Source: Clostridium amylolyticum (GTDB taxonomy: Bacteria > Bacillota > Clostridia > Clostridiales > Clostridiaceae). From it: a DNA stretch of 64,000 nt. The position numbers and the translations under genes were made by a program. Within the stretch, counting starts at the first letter, position 1. Every line of letters starts with the position of its first letter. Location of the stretch: contig NZ_FQZO01000004.1 in assembly GCF_900142075.1 (NCBI RefSeq), positions 186,001 to 250,000 of the forward strand. Reading direction: 5' to 3'. Positions 33,538 through 41,775 of this stretch are shown here, one piece after another. The notes below the pieces were generated by a model. It was not told where the DNA came from and did no database searches. It worked only from the letters and a program-made list of their open reading frames with translations.

Positions 33538-34771
33538 GGATTTTGATGTTTTAAAATATATTAAAGATTTCCCAGTATTAAATAAAGAAGTCAATGGAAA
33601 GAGGCTTGTATATTTAGATAGTGCTGCCACAGCACAAAAGCCTCTTTCTGTAATTAATGCTATTAAAAATTACTATGAAAACATCAATGCTAACCCTCAC
33701 AGAGGGGCATATTTTTTAAGCACTGCTAGTACGGAAGCTCATGATAATGCTAGAAAAACCATAAAAGAGTTTTTAAATGCTAAATACTCAGAAGAAATAA
33801 TATTCACTAAAGGTGCTACAGAAAGTTTTAATATTATAGCTCAGAGCTATGGTATGAATTTCATAAATGCTAATGATGAAATAGTTATTTCTATTTCAGA
33901 ACATCATAGTAATTTGATTCCTTGGCAACAAGTTGCTAAAGCTAAGGGAGCAGTTCTAAAATATCTTTATTTAGATGAAAATGGTGAAATACCTATAAGT
34001 GAAATAGAAGAAAAGATAACCTCTAAAACAAAACTCGTATCTATTACTCAAATGTCTAATGCTTTAGGTACTATATTACCAGTTAAAGAAATAATTAAAA
34101 GGGCTCATGAAGTTGGTGCAGTTGCCTGCGTAGATGCGGCTCAAAGCATAGCTCACATGGCTGTAGACGTACAAGACTTAGATGCAGACTTTTTAGTGTT
34201 TTCAGGACACAAGATAATGTCACCTATGGGTATAGGAGTTTTATATGGTAAAAAACATCTCCTTAATAAAATGACTCCCTTTCTTTTTGGTGGAGATATG
34301 GTAGAATATGTTTATGAGCAAGATACCACTTACGCAGAACTTCCATACAAATTTGAAGGTGGAACACAAAATGTTGAAGCTGCCATTGGCTTGCAGGAGG
34401 CCATTAAATATATTAATCATGTGGGTATAGATAATATAGAAAATCATGTGCAGCAGCTATTAGAATATGCTCATGAAAAGCTTAGCCAGCTAGAGGTGGT
34501 TACCATTTATGGCCCTAAAGAACTTCATAAAAAAGGAGGAGTAATATCTTTTAACATTAAAGATGTTCATCCTCATGATGTATCTACTATTTTAGATTCT
34601 TATGGTGTAGCTATACGTTCTGGAAATCATTGTGCTCAGCCTTTAATGAGATACATGAATATCAATTCCACCTGTAGAGCTAGTTTTTATCTATATAATA
34701 CTAAAGAAGATGTAGATATATTTATTGATAGTATTAAAAATGTTAGGAGGTGGCTAGGATATGGATCTTAA
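33530..34771 (+). CDS. sufS: Cysteine desulfurase SufS
   Basis: A 414-residue group II cysteine desulfurase that provides persulfide sulfur from cysteine. PLP binding is shown by HHSNLIPWQ, VDAAQSIAHM and the Schiff-base lysine in FSGHKIMSPMG. The catalytic Cys is in RSGNHCAQPL, the short-loop SufS form. ATG 33530 overlaps the sufD stop by eight bases; an in-frame TTG at 33524 is an alternative because the AGAGG site sits close to it. It is paired with SufU downstream. Confidence 0.95.
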   Translation: MNKDFDVLKYIKDFPVLNKEVNGKRLVYLDSAATAQKPLSVINAIKNYYENINANPHRGAYFLSTASTEAHDNARKTIKEFLNAKYSEEIIFTKGATESFNIIAQSYGMNFINANDEIVISISEHHSNLIPWQQVAKAKGAVLKYLYLDENGEIPISEIEEKITSKTKLVSITQMSNALGTILPVKEIIKRAHEVGAVACVDAAQSIAHMAVDVQDLDADFLVFSGHKIMSPMGIGVLYGKKHLLNKMTPFLFGGDMVEYVYEQDTTYAELPYKFEGGTQNVEAAIGLQEAIKYINHVGIDNIENHVQQLLEYAHEKLSQLEVVTIYGPKELHKKGGVISFNIKDVHPHDVSTILDSYGVAIRSGNHCAQPLMRYMNINSTCRASFYLYNTKEDVDIFIDSIKNVRRWLGYGS

Positions 34772-35186
34772 TTCTATCTATACCGAGCTCATTATGGAAC
34801 ATAACTCTTCAGAAAGAAATAGAAGGCACTTGTGTCATGCAGATGTTATAGAGAAAGGTCATAATCCAAGCTGTGGGGACGAAATTGCTTTAGAAGTGGA
34901 ATTTGACGGAGAGGTAATTAAAGATGCAGCCTTTACAGGTATTGGTTGTGCTATTTCACAAGCCTCCACCTCCATGATGATAGACCTTATTAAAGGGAAA
35001 ACAAAATCAGAAGCCTTAGTGTTAGTAGAAACTTTCTTAGGTATGATTAAACGAGAATTAACAAATGAAGAAGAATTAGAAAAATTAGGAGATGCTATAG
35101 TTTTAAAAAACATTTCTAATATGCCTGCAAGAGTAAAATGCGCGGTATTAGCATGGCATACCCTTAAAGAAAGTATAAATAATTAA
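34761..35186 (+). CDS. sufU: Sulfur-transfer protein SufU
   Basis: A 141-residue SufU, the zinc-bound sulfur acceptor that pairs with SufS in Firmicutes. The zinc/sulfur residues are Cys38 and Asp40 (NPSCGD), Cys63 (GIGCAIS) and Cys127 (RVKCAVL). The insertion between the second and third Cys distinguishes SufU from IscU. The start overlaps the sufS stop, showing coupled translation. Confidence 0.95.
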   Translation: MDLNSIYTELIMEHNSSERNRRHLCHADVIEKGHNPSCGDEIALEVEFDGEVIKDAAFTGIGCAISQASTSMMIDLIKGKTKSEALVLVETFLGMIKRELTNEEELEKLGDAIVLKNISNMPARVKCAVLAWHTLKESINN

Positions 35187-35198
35187 AGGTGAAAATTC

Positions 35199-35357
35199 AT
35201 GAAAAAATATGTTTGTGTTGAATGTGGATATATATATGACCCATCTATAGGTGACCCCACTTTTGGTATCCCCTCTGGAACTTCCTTTGAGGATTTGCCT
35301 GAGGATTGGTACTGCCCTATCTGCGGAGAAACAAAAGAATGCTTTGAGATAATTTAA
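35199..35357 (+). CDS. Rubredoxin
   Basis: A complete 52-residue rubredoxin. The FeS4 site is Cys6/Cys9 (CVECGYIYDP) and Cys39/Cys42 (CPICGETK), with the usual EDLPEDWYCP in between. It is a small cytosolic electron carrier for anaerobic oxygen and peroxide defence and other redox reactions. A ribosome site AAAGGTG precedes ATG 35199, only 12 bases after the sufU stop, so it is probably the last gene of the suf transcript. The coupling fits iron-sulfur repair or oxidative stress. Confidence 0.96.
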   Translation: MKKYVCVECGYIYDPSIGDPTFGIPSGTSFEDLPEDWYCPICGETKECFEII

Positions 35358-35540
35358 AATTGAGAATTGAGAATGAAGGATATTTTTCTGAAAAAACATC
35401 AGAAAAATTACGAATATATTTTCAAAACAAAAAACTCCTTAGGGAGTTTTTTGTTTTGTATTAGTTTAAGGAAACTCCGGCAGGAGTTTCATCCTTAATT
35501 TTAAATTTTGAATTTTAAATTTTAAATTCTCAATTAATTA
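35354..35540. repeat. Palindromic AT-rich element, copy 2, with internal terminator
   Basis: Related to 14411-14647. It begins AATTGAGAATTGAGAATGAAGG and ends with a matching inverted AAATTCTCAATTAATTA. A TTTTTCTGA/TCAGAAAAA hairpin, a perfect 16-base-pair hairpin at 35423-35458, and GAAACTCC/GGAGTTTC lie inside. It directly follows the rubredoxin stop. Confidence 0.7.
35423..35458. terminator. Rho-independent terminator, bidirectional, inside the repeat
   Basis: A perfect 16-base-pair hairpin (CAAAACAAAAAACTCC and its complement, loop TTAG). T-rich on its outer arms, it probably ends the suf-rubredoxin transcript. Confidence 0.75.
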
Positions 35541-35548
35541 GTTCTTTT

Positions 35549-35812
35549 TCACTTAATTTTAACCGCTCTGTAAACGTTATATGCTGCAGAACAAATAAAT
35601 ATAAAGCTTAACACGAAAAAAACGGCCTTATATATGTATATAGTATTTGAAGGAACCGATTTTGCAATTTCTATGTTTAATATTTTTATCCTCGTCCCAT
35701 TACCGTCTATAACAGTAATACCATTTAGGTCAGAGAAGGATTTAAACATTATATATGAAAGTACAAAAAAAACTATAGATAATAATATATTAGGTATTGA
35801 TTTTACTTTCAT
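35549..35812 (-). CDS. Small two-helix membrane protein, unknown
   Basis: About 87 residues. Two hydrophobic helices (about residues 8-25 and 62-80) flank a short polar loop with NGITVIDGNGTRIKILNIEI. ATG 35812 has AAGGAGAG just before it, so the frame's earlier ATG 35830 is not used. No family is recognised. It stands alone, convergent with the suf operon. Confidence 0.6.
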   Translation of the reverse strand: MKVKSIPNILLSIVFFVLSYIMFKSFSDLNGITVIDGNGTRIKILNIEIAKSVPSNTIYIYKAVFFVLSFIFICSAAYNVYRAVKIK

Positions 35813-35934
35813 GTTCTCTCCTTCCATCAAGAAAATTATGACTAATTTATAAATTTATTCTATCACATTGTAAATAATATTTAAATAGTAAGTATTATAA
35901 TATAAATAAAAGTAGTATGGATAAACCCATACTA

Positions 35935-36246
35935 CTAATTTTGCTTATAAGTAAGAGGTACATATACATACTGAAGAAATAAACTTATTATAATTCCTAG
36001 ATAGTATATTGGTATAAATATAAATAAGTTTTTTGTCAAATATGAAGCTACCATGGATATAACTAGTGATATTAATATGGGTATATCCATTAAATATGAT
36101 TTCTTTTCCACGGGATAAATTTCTTTTCCACATTCTTTACAAACTAATGGATTATGCTTGCTCATCCATTGCCTTCTCCATAAAGAAATAGTGTTTTTTC
36201 TACAGTATGGGCATGTTGATTTATAGCCTATTTTTTCTCTTTCCAT
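35935..36246 (-). CDS. CXXC-20-CXXC zinc-ribbon membrane protein
   Basis: 103 residues. The N-terminal 40 residues hold CPYC and CKEC pairs (Cys12, 15, 36, 39) with exactly 20 residues between pairs, the hallmark of the small cxxc_20_cxxc family. Two membrane helices follow (about 53-70 and 74-94). Function is unknown; the ribbon would lie in the cytoplasm. Codon use is normal for the window. Confidence 0.75.
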   Translation of the reverse strand: MEREKIGYKSTCPYCRKNTISLWRRQWMSKHNPLVCKECGKEIYPVEKKSYLMDIPILISLVISMVASYLTKNLFIFIPIYYLGIIISLFLQYVYVPLTYKQN

Positions 36247-36324
36247 AGAGAATCCCCCTAAATAAACTTGTTATATAAATATACTATAGAAACATTATAT
36301 ACCTTATTAAAAAAACTTCAATAT

Positions 36325-37227
36325 TTATTTTTGTGCTTTTTTCTTATGATATATATAGTATGCCCCCATAGCAGGTGAGGTATCTTCCCTTACTATATTA
36401 AAGCTTTGTAACCTCTGAGATAACTCCTCTTCAAAAGCTTCACTAACTATATTACACTTCTTTAAAACACTTCCTACTATCCCTATATTAACCCCTTCAT
36501 CTAGCTCTAGCTTTTTACAAACCTCCCAAGTGGTAATGGCTAAATCTCTCCCTGCCTTCTTTAATATGTCAATAGCTATGTTATCTCCTGCCTCTGCACA
36601 ATTTACCACCACAGTGGCTAAGGATGCTATATCCGCTTTGGATTTAGAATATACAAAGCCCTTAATATCTTGAGCTGTGCTTAATGAAAGCTGAGATAAT
36701 ATGCTTTTAGAAATAAAGTCTAAAGAAAAGCCTTCATCATCTCTCCTGGACATATGCTTAATAGCTGCCATGGATATGTAGTATCCCGAGCCTTCATCCC
36801 CTATGAGATGACCCCATCCACCTGCTCTAGCTTTATTATTATTACTTATTCCATAACAAATGGAGCCTGTACCTGCAATAGTTAATATACCATCTTCTCC
36901 TTTTAATAAAGCAGCTAATGCTATATCTGCGTCATTCATTGCTTCAACTTCTACATTAAAACATTCTTTTAGTTTTTCCGTTACTATTTCCTTATTTTTG
37001 CCGCTTTCAATTCCTGCTAATCCTAAAGCTATAAACAAGCATTCATCTTCCTTTAATTTAGCCACACATTCCCCTATGGTAGTTACTATATTATTTAAAG
37101 CTTCCTGAATATTTACTGATAAATTCCCATAACCACCTTGGGTCCTATATAATTCCTTTCCTGAAAGATCATAAGCTACTACTTCTGTTTTAGTCCCCCC
37201 ACCATCTACTCCAATTATATACTCCAT
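36325..37227 (-). CDS. murK: BadF/BadG-type sugar kinase, MurK/GlcNAc kinase-like
   Basis: A 300-residue ASKHA-fold kinase. The phosphate-1 motif is IIGVDGGGTKTEVV, the adenosine/phosphate-2 area TIAGTGSICYGI, and the hexokinase-like loop GGWGHLIGDEGSGYYI. This arrangement fits the N-acetylglucosamine / N-acetylmuramic acid kinases known from Clostridium acetobutylicum (MurK) and not benzoyl-CoA reductase ATPases, since it lacks Fe-S cysteines. It is the last gene of the block that starts with the sigma-54 PTS, directly after the muramidase-like mupG, which supports an amino-sugar substrate. The symbol is by resemblance and context. Confidence 0.72.
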   Translation of the reverse strand: MEYIIGVDGGGTKTEVVAYDLSGKELYRTQGGYGNLSVNIQEALNNIVTTIGECVAKLKEDECLFIALGLAGIESGKNKEIVTEKLKECFNVEVEAMNDADIALAALLKGEDGILTIAGTGSICYGISNNNKARAGGWGHLIGDEGSGYYISMAAIKHMSRRDDEGFSLDFISKSILSQLSLSTAQDIKGFVYSKSKADIASLATVVVNCAEAGDNIAIDILKKAGRDLAITTWEVCKKLELDEGVNIGIVGSVLKKCNIVSEAFEEELSQRLQSFNIVREDTSPAMGAYYIYHKKKAQK

Positions 37228-37304
37228 AATTTCCCTCCTAAAATTATTTTTCCATGACTAATAAATATAATAATTAAATACAATTCTGTAAAACGCATAT
37301 TTTA

Positions 37305-37336
37305 TATAAAGCCAGCATTTAAATGCTGGCTTTATA
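37305..37336 (-). terminator. Perfect palindrome between mupG and murK, probable weak terminator or processing hairpin
   Basis: A 32-base perfect palindrome (two 16-base arms, no loop bases) 20 bases past the mupG stop. Only a short T run follows, so readthrough into murK is likely. Confidence 0.6.
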
Positions 37337-37355
37337 TTAGTTACTGTTAGCTCTA

Positions 37356-38444
37356 TTATTTATTATTTTTAAAAGCAAACTTTTCCCAAGGCTCTAGATA
37401 ATCTAATAGCATAATTTCTTCTTCTCTAATTCTTCCTACCACATTGGTCTTTCCTGAATTCTCCATATCCTTTATGGCAATTTGTAATTCACCTGCATAT
37501 TGCATGTATAAGTTATTTTCTATTAGTATGTCTCCTCTTTTAATATCCCTGGTGTTAAAAGGCTGAAAATCATATCCCTTATACTTAACTCTACTTTGGG
37601 TACTTCTAATAAGGTAATCGGAAACATCCCCTCTATAAAAATGCTTCTCATCAAAGATAATAGTTTTTTGTAGTTCCTCTACCCCTTCATATAACTCCAC
37701 ATTAAAAGTCATAAGATTAGCATTTACTTCTGATAAGGCTTTTAATTCCTCTTCTGAAGCATAACAGTTTGAAATTATAACATCATCAATTAATCCTGTA
37801 GCAAAAAGATGTTTTGCTTGAACATCTATAGGAAGATTTCTATGCATTTCCAATGTAGGCAAACCTTCCATAATAGGCCAAGGACCAAACTCCGCATTAT
37901 TTGAAGAAACGAAAGCTGCAGTTCTTAACCCATGAGCTTTGAATTGCTCACTGCTTTTAATAAAGTGTTCATAGGATAATCCTGCATATCTATGAGGATA
38001 GAAATTGTGACAACCTATTAAATTTTCTTTATTAGGTTTGTAAGTCATTATGTTATCTAAATACTTTGTTACATTGCTCATGTTTACTTCTATTTTAAGA
38101 TTATAAGGATTAAAAGTCATAGTTGACTCTTCACTTCCTGTAAAGCCCATATCTAGCCTTATGCCATGAGCTCCTAAATTGTGAAAAAAGGATAAGTCAT
38201 TATAGCTTATACCTAACTCATTAAATATTCTGGGGCTAACGTCAGCTATAACCTCCATCCCCTTAGAGCTTGCATGTTGTATAGCATCCTTAAAGGATTG
38301 TAATATTTTATCTTTGTCTCCATCCACAGAAAGCAAACAAGTAAACACTCTTTTAAAACCGTATTTAGAAGCTAAATCAATGTACTCTTTATCTTTTTCT
38401 GGGGAAGAGTGCATAGGATAAAGTGAAATCCCTAATTTATTCAT
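37356..38444 (-). CDS. mupG: DUF871 protein, MupG-like 6-phospho-N-acetylmuramidase
   Basis: About 362 residues of a TIM-barrel (MNKLGISLYPMHSSPEKD) with a C-terminal cyclophilin-like domain (RGDILIENNLYMQYAGELQIAI). The sequence follows DUF871, whose Staphylococcus aureus member MupG cleaves MurNAc-6-phosphate-GlcNAc after PTS import. Visible barrel motifs are DVSPRIFNELG, GIRLDMGF, HNFYPHRYAGLS and DDVIISN with FNVELYEG. ATG 38444 has GAGGTGAC before it. It overlaps the end of the activator gene's ribosome region and is cotranscribed. It implies that the imported sugar contains muramic acid or a close analogue. Confidence 0.82.
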   Translation of the reverse strand: MNKLGISLYPMHSSPEKDKEYIDLASKYGFKRVFTCLLSVDGDKDKILQSFKDAIQHASSKGMEVIADVSPRIFNELGISYNDLSFFHNLGAHGIRLDMGFTGSEESTMTFNPYNLKIEVNMSNVTKYLDNIMTYKPNKENLIGCHNFYPHRYAGLSYEHFIKSSEQFKAHGLRTAAFVSSNNAEFGPWPIMEGLPTLEMHRNLPIDVQAKHLFATGLIDDVIISNCYASEEELKALSEVNANLMTFNVELYEGVEELQKTIIFDEKHFYRGDVSDYLIRSTQSRVKYKGYDFQPFNTRDIKRGDILIENNLYMQYAGELQIAIKDMENSGKTNVVGRIREEEIMLLDYLEPWEKFAFKNNK

Positions 38445-38457
38445 ATTGTCACCTCTA

Positions 38458-41124
38458 TTATTCATTTAGTAGTATTTCTATTAAATTACATATATCATGG
38501 TCATTGTATTTTATAATTAATTTTTTTTCTATAGTTTTAAGCTCAAGGCTTAAGCTTTCATAAATTTCAAAGTTTCGTGAAAGAACAGTATTTATATTTT
38601 CACATTTTGGAGTTTCTTCTTTACTTATAATTTTTTCTGTTAAACATCCTAAATGCATTAATATACCATTAGTCTTCTCCACATCAAAATGAAGCCCAAA
38701 CTTATAACTTATTTTTTCAAGAATAGTGAAAAAATCATTTAATATCTCCTTACCTCTTGGAAGTTCCAAATGTTCTTTATACACTATTTCCATATTTTTA
38801 AATAGCTCTTGGTTTTCTTTTTCCGTAGGAGCATAATCCTTCAAAAACTCATCCAATGGATAGTATTTTATCCCAGGTATATCCACCTTAAATGCACTAA
38901 TAACACATAATACATTAGACTTCTTTTTAATACCTTTTATAGTATCCATAAATTTTTTTCTATCTTTAATGGATAAGTTAATAACCTTGTACTCATCTTC
39001 TGGATATTTTTTATAAATCAATTCCTTTAACTTTTCCGCTGTACCATGTCCAGTGGAACAAGCCGTTATTATCACATTATCTTTTTTTATATTCAATTCA
39101 TCATTACACTTACCTAGATATCTACTTTCCAAATCTACAGATTCCGATATTTCCTCTAGGCTTTGATTTATAAGAGCCTTTCTTGTAGCTTCAATTACCA
39201 TGGGAGTGCTTACCATATCAATGGCTATAGTCCTTATTCCCGTATCTTCTTCAATTACTTGACCAAAGAACTTTAAGGATCCCATGTCTACAAGAATTAA
39301 CGCACCTTTACCTTCATCATATTTTCTTACCAATTCCTTAATTTTATCTAAGCCTTCTTCCGGCTTCATGGAGAGAGGAAGATCAAAAGCCTTGGCATGC
39401 TTGGTATTTAATAGCTGATTTGCTACATCTGCCATAGAAGTAGCTGTACTATTTCCATGCATAGCTACTATAACTGCAACTCTGCCTTCCTTATCCTGTA
39501 TATCCGCTGCAAAGAACATAGTTATAAAGCCTATTTCATCCATAGGTATATCTATGTTATATTTTTCTTCCACTTTTTCAGCTAGTAGCATGGCAACCTT
39601 AAATTCCTTTGAATATTGCTTTCTTATAGTGGTTAGCTTAGGGTTTTCTATAAGCTTCCCTTCTTTTGCTCTAATCAAAAAAGTATCTAAATGTATCAAT
39701 AGCCCAAGAAAAGTATTTTTAGAAAGCTTTCTTTCTAGCTTAAATTCAGCTAAATGCATAAAGGCTTTTAAAAAATCATAAAGATCATTATTAATAATAA
39801 GCTTTATTTCGTCTTCCTGTTCCCTAGGTTCTAAATTATTTAGGTATCTACTTATATAGGTTTCTATTTCTTCAGAGATTTTAAGTGTTATAGATTTACT
39901 GTCTATCCCTGTTTCTTGGAGGTATTTAGTTCTATCTTCTATGAAATCATAGATATTATTGGACAAATCGTATTTGTCCCCTTCACCGTTATCGTAACCA
40001 GTAGTTAAATTGGAATCTATATTAAAACTATAATCTTCAGCCTTTACTTTCTTTGAAATAAGTAATCCTTTTTTAACCTCTTCATTAAAATCCTCTGTAC
40101 GAATGTAAACATCTTCTCCATCCACCATGCTTCTTAAAAAAGCCTTAGCACAAGCTATTTGGATGTCACTTTTTAATTGTCCTATATTATTTAGGCATTC
40201 ATAATTTAAAAGAGCTGTTAAAGCTTGACTCTCTATTTCAATACCCTTATGAATTCTATTGGATTCCTCCTCAAGAAAGTTTTTAATAAGATGAAGTCTT
40301 TCATCAGTGCTTCTTTCTCTAAGTGGAGGCAATGAAATAGTAACAGGAATTCTTCTTTTGAAAGTTCGTAATAATGTGGAATCGGTATTTTCAGTAGTGG
40401 CACATATTATCATAACGGAGATAGTAACTTCCTTTGTGCTACCCAAGGGAACATAATAGCCATTGTCTATAAGTGTAAATAGCATTTCTTGACCCTCTGG
40501 AGGCAGCCTATGGATTTCATCTAAAAATAATATTCCATCTCTACTCTTCTCAATAATACCTTCTCTATCTTCATGAGCACCGGTGTAAGCACCTTTTTTT
40601 ACCCCAAAAAGATGAGATATTAGAAGTTGTGGGTTATTAGCATAGTCTGCGCAATTAAATACCGCAAACCTGCTTTCGTCTTTTACCCTATTTATGTCTA
40701 GAGCATATTTAAACATACACTTTGCAAAAAAAGATTTTCCCACACCTGTTTCTCCTACAATAAGGGTATGAAGCCCTTTAGGTGGATAGACAATAGCAGC
40801 CTTAGCTAAGGATATAGGATGTTTTAAACTACTATCTTTCCCAGTAAGGCTGTTAAAAAAGTCATTATCTGTCTCTACTATCCTTGCGAAATCCTCATTA
40901 TCTTCCTGCTTTGGTTTATCAAGAGTAAAATAAAGCACTGGTCTTCCTTGTTTTTTGCTCACCCTTCCCATATTAACAAGCTTAGTTAATTCCCTAACCA
41001 CATTAGGTCTTTTCATATCTAATAACTTTGCGAGCTCTCCAGCACTAATTCCAATGCTTTCATTTTTAACACTTTGTTTTTCACATATCTTAAGTAAAGT
41101 TTTGTACACATGCTCATGTTTCAA
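38458..41124 (-). CDS. LevR-family sigma-54-dependent activator with PRD and PTS domains
   Basis: About 888 residues: helix-turn-helix (about 20-65, GELAKLLDMKRPNVVRELTKL), AAA+ domain with Walker A GETGVGKS (124-131), sigma-54 contact loop GAYTGA (178-183; Phe replaced by Tyr, accepted in this class), Walker B GILFLDEIH, then PRD1, an EIIA-mannose-like domain (AMHGNSTATS), an EIIB-like domain (ITACSTGHGTAEKLKE) and PRD2 near the end (LPRGKEILNDFF). This is the LevR/CelR plan. PTS-mediated phosphorylation of the PRDs should set its activity. TTG 41124 is used, with GGTGAT before it; the open frame reaches 41172 in an overlap with the upstream gene. Confidence 0.92.
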   Translation of the reverse strand: MKHEHVYKTLLKICEKQSVKNESIGISAGELAKLLDMKRPNVVRELTKLVNMGRVSKKQGRPVLYFTLDKPKQEDNEDFARIVETDNDFFNSLTGKDSSLKHPISLAKAAIVYPPKGLHTLIVGETGVGKSFFAKCMFKYALDINRVKDESRFAVFNCADYANNPQLLISHLFGVKKGAYTGAHEDREGIIEKSRDGILFLDEIHRLPPEGQEMLFTLIDNGYYVPLGSTKEVTISVMIICATTENTDSTLLRTFKRRIPVTISLPPLRERSTDERLHLIKNFLEEESNRIHKGIEIESQALTALLNYECLNNIGQLKSDIQIACAKAFLRSMVDGEDVYIRTEDFNEEVKKGLLISKKVKAEDYSFNIDSNLTTGYDNGEGDKYDLSNNIYDFIEDRTKYLQETGIDSKSITLKISEEIETYISRYLNNLEPREQEDEIKLIINNDLYDFLKAFMHLAEFKLERKLSKNTFLGLLIHLDTFLIRAKEGKLIENPKLTTIRKQYSKEFKVAMLLAEKVEEKYNIDIPMDEIGFITMFFAADIQDKEGRVAVIVAMHGNSTATSMADVANQLLNTKHAKAFDLPLSMKPEEGLDKIKELVRKYDEGKGALILVDMGSLKFFGQVIEEDTGIRTIAIDMVSTPMVIEATRKALINQSLEEISESVDLESRYLGKCNDELNIKKDNVIITACSTGHGTAEKLKELIYKKYPEDEYKVINLSIKDRKKFMDTIKGIKKKSNVLCVISAFKVDIPGIKYYPLDEFLKDYAPTEKENQELFKNMEIVYKEHLELPRGKEILNDFFTILEKISYKFGLHFDVEKTNGILMHLGCLTEKIISKEETPKCENINTVLSRNFEIYESLSLELKTIEKKLIIKYNDHDICNLIEILLNE

Positions 41125-41137
41125 AACTATATCACCA

Positions 41138-41434
41138 TCACTTATTTTTCTTTTTAGTATCGAACTTAGCAACCCCTTTTATCTCGTTGTTCTCCACCAT
41201 TTGCCTGGTTATTTCAAAAAACATTATACACATAAAAGAGAATATAATCAAAAGTATAGTCCATGCCCAAATAGGTAATTCTTTAAATATTAATAAGGGT
41301 ATGAGGATTACAAAAGGTGAAGAAAATCCAATGATCCATCTATTCACCTTATATCTTTTAGTTATTTCCTTGGTTAAATACACTGAGCCTAAAAGAAATA
41401 GTATGGTTATTACGATGTACAACATTTTATACAT
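41138..41434 (-). CDS. Small three-helix membrane protein inside the PTS operon
   Basis: 98 residues. Three hydrophobic stretches (about 4-20, 33-51, 57-76) and a basic tail (KFDTKKKNK). ATG 41434 follows GGGAGTAATGC, six bases after the IIA stop. It lies between IIA and the activator and ends 14 bases before the activator start, so it belongs to the same transcript. No family recognised. It could be an accessory of sugar uptake or of the membrane-sensed activator; this is not shown. Confidence 0.7.
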   Translation of the reverse strand: MYKMLYIVITILFLLGSVYLTKEITKRYKVNRWIIGFSSPFVILIPLLIFKELPIWAWTILLIIFSFMCIMFFEITRQMVENNEIKGVAKFDTKKKNK

Positions 41435-41440
41435 AATGCA

Positions 41441-41749
41441 TTACTCCCTTTTAAATTCCTTACACATACCTACCATTTGCTCTATAAGTGATTTTTCAGC
41501 TATAGCTGTCATAAGCTGGTCCTGAGCATGTACCATTAACAAGCTCATCTTTAAATCCTCTCCATTTATTTCAGCTTGGATCAACTTAGTTTGAGTATTA
41601 TGTGCTATATCTAATTCTTCTTGAGCTTTTTCTAATAATTCATCTGCTTTTTCAAAGTCACCTTCTCTAGCAGCCTTTAATGATTCATAAGCATATCCTC
41701 TAGCATCTCCACCATGGGATATAATTTCAAAAATTTCTGCTTCTAACAT
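41441..41749 (-). CDS. PTS lactose/cellobiose-family IIA component
   Basis: A 102-residue all-helical IIA protein. The phospho-histidine His74 is in LMVHAQDQLM, with the metal-binding Asp four residues later. Residues 1-40 (SHGGDARGYAYESLKAAREG) show the usual first two helices. It passes phosphate from HPr to the IIB at 44619. The family handles lactose, cellobiose and chitobiose. Ends six bases before the small membrane protein gene. Confidence 0.94.
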   Translation of the reverse strand: MLEAEIFEIISHGGDARGYAYESLKAAREGDFEKADELLEKAQEELDIAHNTQTKLIQAEINGEDLKMSLLMVHAQDQLMTAIAEKSLIEQMVGMCKEFKRE

Positions 41750-41775
41750 TACAAGTCCCTCCGTATATACCTTAA

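Noticed and set aside
36325..37227. Activase of 2-hydroxyacyl-CoA dehydratase or benzoyl-CoA reductase
   Set aside because: The BadF-type fold is shared, but the Fe-S cysteines of those activases are missing and no dehydratase genes are nearby. A sugar kinase fits the neighbours.
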